Source: Streptomyces sp. AP-93 (GTDB lineage Bacteria > Actinomycetota > Actinomycetes > Streptomycetales > Streptomycetaceae). Taken from it: 64,000 nt of DNA. Below the pieces are notes generated by a model that did not search any database, was not told where the DNA came from, and saw only the letters and a list, made by a program, of their open reading frames with translations. Within the stretch, counting starts at the first letter, position 1; the number at the start of each line of letters is the position of its first letter. The DNA is taken from positions 118,061 through 182,060 of the forward strand of contig NZ_JALGBX010000021.1 in NCBI RefSeq assembly GCF_022808175.1, in the 5' to 3' direction. Positions 58,524 to 64,000 of the stretch are shown piece after piece. The position numbers and the translations under genes are program-made.

Positions 58524-59160
58524 GCAGTCCGCCCCCGAACGCGCCCCCCGCCGGAGCGGCCGCGCACTGCGCGCGGCCGCCCTGGCGGGCGCCTCGGCGC
58601 TCACCGTCCTGCTGATCTCCTCCTGCGCCTCCGGCGGTGACGCCGCCGCAGGCGCGTCCGAGAACAACCCGGCCACCGCCAAGGCCGCCTCGGTGCTGGG
58701 GGCCTCCGTCCCGGACCGCATCGTGATCCCGGACATCAAGGTCGACGCCCCGCTCGACACCGTCGGACTCGACGCCCAGGGCGCCATGCAGGAGCCCGAC
58801 TTCGGCAAGCCCAAGGACGCGGCCTGGTACAAGGAGGGCCCGACCCCCGGGGAGAAGGGCGCGGCCGCCATCGTCGGCCACATGGACACCCCCCAGGCGC
58901 CCGAGGCCGTCTTCTACAACCTCAAGAAGCTGAAGAAGGACGAGAAGATCGAGGTCCACCGCGACGACGGCTCCACCGCCGTCTTCGCCGTGGACACGGT
59001 CGACACGTTCAAGAAGGACCGGTTCCCGACCGACAAGGTCTACGGCGACACCCACGGCAAGGCCGAGCTCCGCGTCATCACCTGCGGCGGCAACCTCACC
59101 AAGGACCGCCACTGGGACGCCAACGTCGTCGTGTTCGCGCACCTCGTCGGCCAGGAATAG
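58516..59160 (+). CDS. Class F sortase
   Basis: A 214-residue cysteine transpeptidase that would join surface proteins to peptidoglycan. It carries an N-terminal hydrophobic segment ending LISSC, which could be a lipobox (cysteine 37). The catalytic triad is visible: histidine 122 in VGHMDTP, cysteine 190 in ITCGGNL, arginine 198 in KDRHWDAN. Class F enzymes are typical of actinobacteria. It is co-transcribed with the overlapping secreted protein. The TerD gene lies convergently 52 bp away. Confidence 0.92.
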   Translation: MAEQSAPERAPRRSGRALRAAALAGASALTVLLISSCASGGDAAAGASENNPATAKAASVLGASVPDRIVIPDIKVDAPLDTVGLDAQGAMQEPDFGKPKDAAWYKEGPTPGEKGAAAIVGHMDTPQAPEAVFYNLKKLKKDEKIEVHRDDGSTAVFAVDTVDTFKKDRFPTDKVYGDTHGKAELRVITCGGNLTKDRHWDANVVVFAHLVGQE

Positions 59161-59211
59161 CCCTCGGGTCCCCTCGCTCCCCCTCGGCTCCCCATCGGGC
59201 TCAACCGGCGA

Positions 59212-59796
59212 CTACTTGGCCACGGCGAAGCGCATGAGGGCCTGCTCGTCGCCCGCCTTGATCTTGCCGGTCTCGTTGATGACGTGGAGCTTCCAGCCCG
59301 ACCCGTCCCGGACCGCCTTGGCCACGGCGCAGCCGTTGTCGCTGCCGAGCAGGCTCGGCCAGATGTCGGCGACCTGCTGGGTGCTGCCACCCGTGCCGTC
59401 GTAGACCTTGAAGCTGATGTTGCGGGCGCTCTGGAAGGAACTGCCCTTCTTGTACGCGGCGGCGACGAAGACGATGGACGTGACGTTGCCCGGTATCCGG
59501 GCGAACTCGACGGTCACCGTCTCGTCGTCGCCGTCGCCGTGGCCGGTCTGGTTGTCCCCGCTGTGCAGCAGCGAGCCGTTGCCCATGGGGTCCAGGGAGT
59601 CGAGGCCCGCGAGGCGGACCGGGTCCGCACCCTGCATCGCGATCGCGATCAGGTCCAGGTCCGTCCCCAGCTTCCGCTTGAACTTGCCCATCAGGCCGCC
59701 GCTGCTGCCCACGGTGGGGTCCCACGAGACCCCGATGGACAGGTGGGTTACGCCGCCCAGGTCCGCGGGGCCGTCTTCCTTGGTGAGCGTGATCAT
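59212..59796 (-). CDS. TerD-family calcium-binding stress protein
   Basis: A 194-residue TerD-domain protein: HLSIGVSWDPTVGSSGG, DLDLIAIAMQGADPV, GDNQTGHGDGDDETVTVEF (the acidic calcium-binding loop) and FVAAAYKKGSSFQ. Members bind calcium and contribute to tellurite resistance, oxidative-stress response and development in Streptomyces. No other ter genes are adjacent. The ATG at 59796 is preceded by GAGGAT. Confidence 0.92.
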   Translation of the reverse strand: MITLTKEDGPADLGGVTHLSIGVSWDPTVGSSGGLMGKFKRKLGTDLDLIAIAMQGADPVRLAGLDSLDPMGNGSLLHSGDNQTGHGDGDDETVTVEFARIPGNVTSIVFVAAAYKKGSSFQSARNISFKVYDGTGGSTQQVADIWPSLLGSDNGCAVAKAVRDGSGWKLHVINETGKIKAGDEQALMRFAVAK

Positions 59797-59897
59797 GCGC
59801 AATCCTCACAAATAGCAGTGCGATACCGACTCATGAAGTCTGCCTGAAGCCGGTTCGTTTGCGGAGCCGCTCGACGCACGCGATACCTTCAGGGCCC

Positions 59898-59921
59898 GGC
59901 ATCCGGCGTTCCCCGGATGCC
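59898..59921. promoter_or_regulatory. 9-bp hairpin/dyad in a divergent promoter
   Basis: GGCATCCGG (59898-59906) pairs with CCGGATGCC (59913-59921) around CGTTCC, between TerD and the sacsin-type gene. It is followed by a 10-bp repeat (CAGTACAGCG) ahead of TTGGAGG. Possible leader hairpin or operator. Confidence 0.45.
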
Positions 59922-59962
59922 GTACAGCGCAGTACAGCGCAGTACAGCTTGGAGGCAGCAGC

Positions 59963-62900
59963 GTGAGCGTGCGAGTGACGGCGGCCCAGGACGGCGTGGA
60001 CCCCTTCGGCACGGCCCGGCTGCGGCGCGGGGTGCTCGACGCCTGGGGCGCCGGCCCGGCCCGCTTCCGCGAGGACGCCAACGCCGAGGAGGACCTCGCG
60101 CTCGGCGGCTACCGCGACCGGCTCGTCGTCGAGCTCGCGCAGAACGCCGCCGACGCGGCCGCCCGCGCCGGGGTTCCCGGCCGGCTGCGGCTCACCCTGC
60201 ACGCGGGCACCGACCAGCCCGACGGGCACGCGCTGCTCGCCGTCTCCAACACCGGCTCCCCGCTGGACGCCACCGGCGTGGAGTCCCTGTCCACGCTGCG
60301 CGCCTCCGCCAAGCGCGACGACTCCTCCGGGAGCGTCGGCCGCTTCGGCGTCGGCTTCGCCGCGGTCCTGGCCGTCTCCGACGAGCCCGCCGTCCTCGGC
60401 CGGCACGGCGGGGTCCGCTGGTCCCTGGCCGAGGCCCGGGAGCTGGCCCGGGGAGCCGCCGTCGGCAGCTCCGGACTCGGCGAGGAACTGCGCCGCCGCG
60501 ACGGCCACGTCCCGCTGCTGCGCCTCCCGCTGCCCGCCGAGGGCACCGCGCCCGAGGGCTACGACACCGTCGTGGTCCTCCCGCTGCGCGACGCCGCCGC
60601 CGAGGAACTGGCCGGGCGGCTGCTCGCCGCCGTGGACGACGCCCTGCTGCTGACCCTGCCGGGGCTCGCCGAGGTCGTCGTGGACACCCCCACCGGGGGC
60701 GTGCGGACGCTGACCCGCCGCGCCGAAGGCCCGTACACCGTCATCACCGACTCCGCCTCGGACTCCGCGTCCGGCCGCAGGCGATGGCGCACCGTCCGCC
60801 ACTCCGGCCCCATCGAGAAGGCGCTGCTCGCCGACCGGCCCGTCGAGGAACGGCTGCGGCCCGTCTGGGCGGTGTCCTGGTCCGTGCCCGTCGACACCGA
60901 AGGCGCCCCGGTCCGCCCCGCGACCGCCGCCGTGGTGCACGCGCCGACCCCGACCGACGAACCGCTGGGCATCCCCGCGCTGCTCATCGCGACGCTGCCG
61001 CTGGACACCACCCGCCGGCACCCCGCGCCGGGGCCGCTGACCGACTTCCTCGTGGAGCGCGCGGCCGACGCGTACGCCGAACTGCTCGGCACCTGGGACC
61101 CGGTGAGCACCGCGCTCGTGGACCTCGTACCCGGCCCGCTCGGCAAGGGCGAGCTCGACGGGGCCCTGCGCGCCGCCGTCATCGCACGCCTGCCCCGCAC
61201 GGCCTTCCTCGCACCCGCCGCCCCCGCCGAGGAGCCCGAAGAGCCCGAAGAGCCCGGACAGCCCGGACAGCCCGGGGAGCGGGCCGCCCTGCGCCCCTTC
61301 GAGGCCGAGGTGGTGGAGGGCGCGGGCGCCGACACCGTACGGGTCCTGGCGGAAGTGCTGCCGACCCTGCTCCCGGCCGGGCTGGAACGCCGCCCCGAAC
61401 TGCGCACCCTGGGCGTCGGCCGGCTGCCGCTGGGCGAGGCCATCGAGCGGATCGCGGGCATCGAGCGGACCCCCGAATGGTGGTACCGCCTCTACGACAG
61501 CCTCGCCGGGGTCGACCCCGACCGGCTCTCCGGCCTGCCCGTGCCGCTGGCCGACGGCCGCACCGCGATCGGCCCCCGGCACCTGCTGCTGCCCGGCGCG
61601 GACGTCCCGCGGTCGGGCACCCCGCAGAGCCTGGCCCGGCTCGGCCTGAAGGTGGCCCACCCCGACGCGGTGCACCCGCTGCTGGAGAAGCTCGGCGCGC
61701 TCCCGGCGAGCCCGCGCGCCGTCCTGACCACCCCGCAGGTGCGGGCGGCCGTCGCGGCCTCCCTGGACTCCGGGGAGATCTGGGACGAGGACGCCCTCGA
61801 CCCCGAGGAACTGGCCGACATCGTGCTGGGCCTGGTCCGGGACGCCGAGCTCTCCCCCGGCGACGAACCGTGGCTGGGCGCGCTCGCCCTGCCCGACGAG
61901 GACGGCGAGCCGACCCCGGCCGGCGAGCTCCTGCTGCCCGGCTCCCCGCTGGCCTCCGTGATCCGCGAGGACGAGATCCCGTACCTGGACGCCGAGCTGG
62001 TGGAACGCTGGGACGAGCGGACCCTCACCGCCGTGGGCGTCCTCGCCGCCTTCCAGCTGGTCCGCGCCACCGACGTGGTCCTGGACCCCGACGAACTGGA
62101 GCCCCGCGACGGGGACTTCGCCGAGCCCGACGACGCCGGTCTGCTCGACGCCGTCGACGTGTGGTGCGAGGACCTCCTGGACCAGCTCCCCGACACCCCC
62201 GTGCCGCCGGTCGCCACCGAGCTGGTCGCCGTACGGGACCTCGACCTGGTCGACGACGACTGCTGGCCCCAGGCCCTGGCCATGCTGGCACAGCCCCCCT
62301 TCCGGGACGCCCTGACCCAGCCCGTGCGGGTCCTGCTCCCGGACGGCACCACCCGCTCCGTGCGCTCGTACACCGCGTGGTGGCTGCGCGACCACCCGGT
62401 CCTGGACGGCCGCCGCCCGGCCGGCCTGCGCTCGGCGGGCGGCGACCCGCTGCTGGCGGGCCTCTACACCCCGGCGGACGCCACCGGCTTCGAGGACGAA
62501 CAGGTCCTGCGGGCCCTGGGCGTACGCACCACCGTGCCCGCCCTGCTGGAGGAGCCGGGCGGAGCCGCCGAGCTGCTGGGCCGCCTCGCCGACCCGGACC
62601 GGGAGGTCGGCGGACGCCAACTGCACGGCCTGTACGGGGCGCTGGCCGAGCTGGACCCCGAGCAGGTCACCCTGCCCGACGAGCTGCGCGCGGTCGTGGA
62701 CGGCGAGGTGGTCGTGGTGGACGCGGCCGAGGCGCTGATCGCGGACGCCCCCGACCTGCTGCCCCTGACGGCCGGGCTCCCGCTGCTGCCGGTGGCCCCG
62801 TCCCGGGCCGCCGACCTGGCGGAGCTGTTCCAGGTCCGGCGGCTCTCGGAGACGGTCCCGGCGGAGGTGACCACCGAGGGCGAGGAGCACGAGGTCCCCG

Positions 62901-63151
62901 AATCCGTGCACCAGCTCCTGGGCCCGGCCACCCCGAAGAGCTACGTGGAGCACGAGGAACTCCTCGCGGGCGGCATCGAGCTCGACTGGCGCCGCACCCC
63001 GGACGGCACCCTGCACGCGTCCACCCTGGAGGGCGTCGCGGCGGCCCTCGCCTGGGCGGCGGGCCAGTGGCCGCGCCGCTTCGAGGTGGCGGCCCTGCTG
63101 GAGGACCCGTCCCGGACGCCGGAGTTGGCCCGGGACCGCTGGTTCGACTGA
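59963..63151 (+). CDS. Sacsin N-terminal ATPase-like (GHKL) large protein
   Basis: A 1062-residue protein with an N-terminal GHKL/Hsp90-type ATP-binding domain: VVELAQNAADAAARAG (asparagine box), HALLAVSNTGSPLDATGV and GRFGVGFAAVLAV, residues about 50-140. The remainder is a long alpha/beta region with few motifs (WWYRLYDSLAGVDPDRLSGL; FLAPAAPAEEPEEPEEPGQP linker near residue 420). Sacsin-like repeats act as chaperones in eukaryotes; bacterial relatives are uncharacterised or occur in stress and defence loci. The GTG at 59963 has TTGGAGG. The following small gene may be co-transcribed. Function unknown. Confidence 0.85.
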   Translation: MSVRVTAAQDGVDPFGTARLRRGVLDAWGAGPARFREDANAEEDLALGGYRDRLVVELAQNAADAAARAGVPGRLRLTLHAGTDQPDGHALLAVSNTGSPLDATGVESLSTLRASAKRDDSSGSVGRFGVGFAAVLAVSDEPAVLGRHGGVRWSLAEARELARGAAVGSSGLGEELRRRDGHVPLLRLPLPAEGTAPEGYDTVVVLPLRDAAAEELAGRLLAAVDDALLLTLPGLAEVVVDTPTGGVRTLTRRAEGPYTVITDSASDSASGRRRWRTVRHSGPIEKALLADRPVEERLRPVWAVSWSVPVDTEGAPVRPATAAVVHAPTPTDEPLGIPALLIATLPLDTTRRHPAPGPLTDFLVERAADAYAELLGTWDPVSTALVDLVPGPLGKGELDGALRAAVIARLPRTAFLAPAAPAEEPEEPEEPGQPGQPGERAALRPFEAEVVEGAGADTVRVLAEVLPTLLPAGLERRPELRTLGVGRLPLGEAIERIAGIERTPEWWYRLYDSLAGVDPDRLSGLPVPLADGRTAIGPRHLLLPGADVPRSGTPQSLARLGLKVAHPDAVHPLLEKLGALPASPRAVLTTPQVRAAVAASLDSGEIWDEDALDPEELADIVLGLVRDAELSPGDEPWLGALALPDEDGEPTPAGELLLPGSPLASVIREDEIPYLDAELVERWDERTLTAVGVLAAFQLVRATDVVLDPDELEPRDGDFAEPDDAGLLDAVDVWCEDLLDQLPDTPVPPVATELVAVRDLDLVDDDCWPQALAMLAQPPFRDALTQPVRVLLPDGTTRSVRSYTAWWLRDHPVLDGRRPAGLRSAGGDPLLAGLYTPADATGFEDEQVLRALGVRTTVPALLEEPGGAAELLGRLADPDREVGGRQLHGLYGALAELDPEQVTLPDELRAVVDGEVVVVDAAEALIADAPDLLPLTAGLPLLPVAPSRAADLAELFQVRRLSETVPAEVTTEGEEHEVPESVHQLLGPATPKSYVEHEELLAGGIELDWRRTPDGTLHASTLEGVAAALAWAAGQWPRRFEVAALLEDPSRTPELARDRWFD

Positions 63152-63201
63152 GCCGTCCCGCGCCCCTACAACCATGCGGCCGCGCCGGGGATCATGGGGC
63201 C

Positions 63202-63855
63202 ATGCCCTCCTTCCCCGTCCTGATCGGGCGCGGTGCCGACAGCGGCACGTCAGCCACCCTCCGAGCCGGCCACCTGCGGATCCAGCAGGGCCCGCAGTAC
63301 ACGCTCATCCCCCTCGCGGCCGTGCAAGAGGCCCGCGCGGGGGAGGAGTTGCTCGTCGAGATCGCCCTCACCGACGGCGCCGTCCACCGGCTGAGCGGCG
63401 CCAATCCGACCGCCACCGCGGCCTTCGCCGCCGCCCTCAACCGCGCCCTTCCCGAGGACCGGGACCCGGCCGGCAGTGCCCTGGTCACCACCGGGTCGAC
63501 ATCCGAGGGGGAGGAACCGCTCTGGCGCGGGGACGATGCGAGGGCCTCGCTCGGCACCGACCGGCTGCGCATCGTCCGGGGCGCACGGAACACCGACATC
63601 CCGCTCGCCGCCGTCCAGGAGGCATGCGTCGAGGGCGAGCGGATCCTCCAGATCGTCCTGACCGACGGCGCCACCCACCAGCTCCCGGGCGGGAAGCCGG
63701 CCGCCACCGCCGCCTTCGCCGCCGCCGTCAACGACGCCCTGCCCGGGGAGCGGGACCCGGCCGGCAGCGCACTGGTCACCACCGAGTCCATCCCCGGCGG
63801 GGAGCCGATCCGGGTCACCTGGAGTCTCAATGACGAAGTCAAGCCGCTTGCGTGA
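63202..63855 (+). CDS. Duplicated PH-like domain protein, 3' end overlapped by an IS
   Basis: A 217-residue protein built of two similar units of about 100 residues. Unit one has LRIQQGPQYTLIPLAAVQEA and ALTDGAVHRLSGANPTATAA; unit two has LRIVRGARNTDIPLAAVQEA and VLTDGATHQLPGGKPAATAA. The fold suggests small PH-like beta domains of actinobacterial DUF families. The last few codons coincide with the 3' end of an IS110-type transposase gene on the other strand, so the native C terminus may have been altered. It lies 50 bp after the sacsin-type gene and could share its transcript. Confidence 0.75.
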   Translation: MPSFPVLIGRGADSGTSATLRAGHLRIQQGPQYTLIPLAAVQEARAGEELLVEIALTDGAVHRLSGANPTATAAFAAALNRALPEDRDPAGSALVTTGSTSEGEEPLWRGDDARASLGTDRLRIVRGARNTDIPLAAVQEACVEGERILQIVLTDGATHQLPGGKPAATAAFAAAVNDALPGERDPAGSALVTTESIPGGEPIRVTWSLNDEVKPLA

Positions 63856-64000
63856 CCGGTGGGGCGGAGGTGAAGGCCCGGTTGTCGCGCAGGAGAGCCC
63901 ACAGGACGCTGGCGCGTCGGCGAGCCAGGGCGATGACTGCTTGGACGTGTTTGCAGCCCTCGCCGCGCTTCTTGAGGTAGAAGTCCCGGTTCGGCCCGTC
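63839..64000 (-). mobile_element. IS110-family transposase, C-terminal fragment (runs off window)
   Basis: The minus strand encodes, in one open frame, DGPNRDFYLKKRGEGCKHVQ followed by AVIALARRRASVLWALLRDN and a stop TGA at 63839-63841. RxFYxKKRxEGxxHxQAxIALARRR is the C-terminal signature of IS110/IS116/IS117-type DEDD transposases, which use a bridge RNA and lack classical terminal inverted repeats. Only 53 codons are inside the window, so completeness is unknown. The fragment overlaps the end of the neighbouring gene by 17 bp. Confidence 0.85.

Noticed and set aside
59831..63175. 1114-codon open frame antisense to the sacsin-type gene
   Set aside because: High-GC codon bias opens opposite-strand frames; the sense frame has GHKL motifs and a good ribosome site, the antisense none.

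Overview
This window is chromosomal DNA of a high-GC actinomycete, almost certainly a Streptomyces. The evidence is third-position GC bias, frequent GTG starts, many ATGA/GTGA gene overlaps, and family content (NsdA-like TPR regulators, an AfsR-type SARP, a resuscitation-promoting factor, a class F sortase, DmdR1, NagS, TerD). No rRNA, tRNA, CRISPR array or prophage was seen. A broken IS110-type transposase lies at the right edge. Gene order (purU ... dmdR1-nagS ... pdxH-citrate synthase ... serC) looks like the S. coelicolor SCO4440-SCO4360 core region as I remember it; this was not verified by alignment.

Layout, left part (1-32 kb). A partial amidohydrolase diverges from an acyl-CoA ligase across two operator-like palindromes. 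A divergent regulator/hypothetical pair and an HTH gene with a strong 5' hairpin follow. Next come an EF-hand protein, an ATGA-coupled sigma factor and zinc-finger/maleylpyruvate-isomerase-type anti-sigma, purU, a substrate-binding lipoprotein, and a proline/glutamine-rich membrane protein. After these are a second TPR regulator divergent from a primase-like gene, an ABC exporter pair, and two secreted cell-wall hydrolases (Rpf-type and CHAP-type) sharing a repeated C-terminal domain. A LuxR regulator, an oxidoreductase pair divergent from a large AfsR-like regulator, and an alpha/beta hydrolase behind a LexA-like box complete this part. It ends at dmdR1, divergent from nagS, which carries a DasR-like site.

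Middle (32-47 kb). A PAS sensor, a VapBC-like toxin-antitoxin pair, and an orphan promoter driving a 12-codon ORF and a folded RNA precede pdxH and a citrate synthase. Then comes a catabolic operon on the minus strand: DinB-like protein, AtuA-like protein, carboxyltransferase, biotin carboxylase, acyl-CoA dehydrogenase, enoyl-CoA hydratase and TetR. Its shape resembles the acyclic terpene/leucine (Atu/Liu) pathways.

Right part (47-64 kb). It holds a HAD hydrolase, a WYL regulator divergent from its neighbour over a 33-bp perfect inverted repeat, a membrane PLD-like protein followed by a heme-oxygenase-like protein, an EamA exporter, a very long FAD/Fe-S oxidase, serC, a secreted protein plus sortase operon, TerD, a sacsin-type ATPase and a duplicated-domain protein.

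Two genome-scale oddities stand out. A palindromic repeat (core CTCAAACGCCGG, eight copies counted) occurs between genes and also in frame inside two enzymes. Short in-frame minisatellites are unusually common. The best candidates for undescribed biology are the orphan peptide/RNA locus near 34.8-35.06 kb, the translated palindromic element, and the 11-bp phased CTGA array ahead of the sortase operon.
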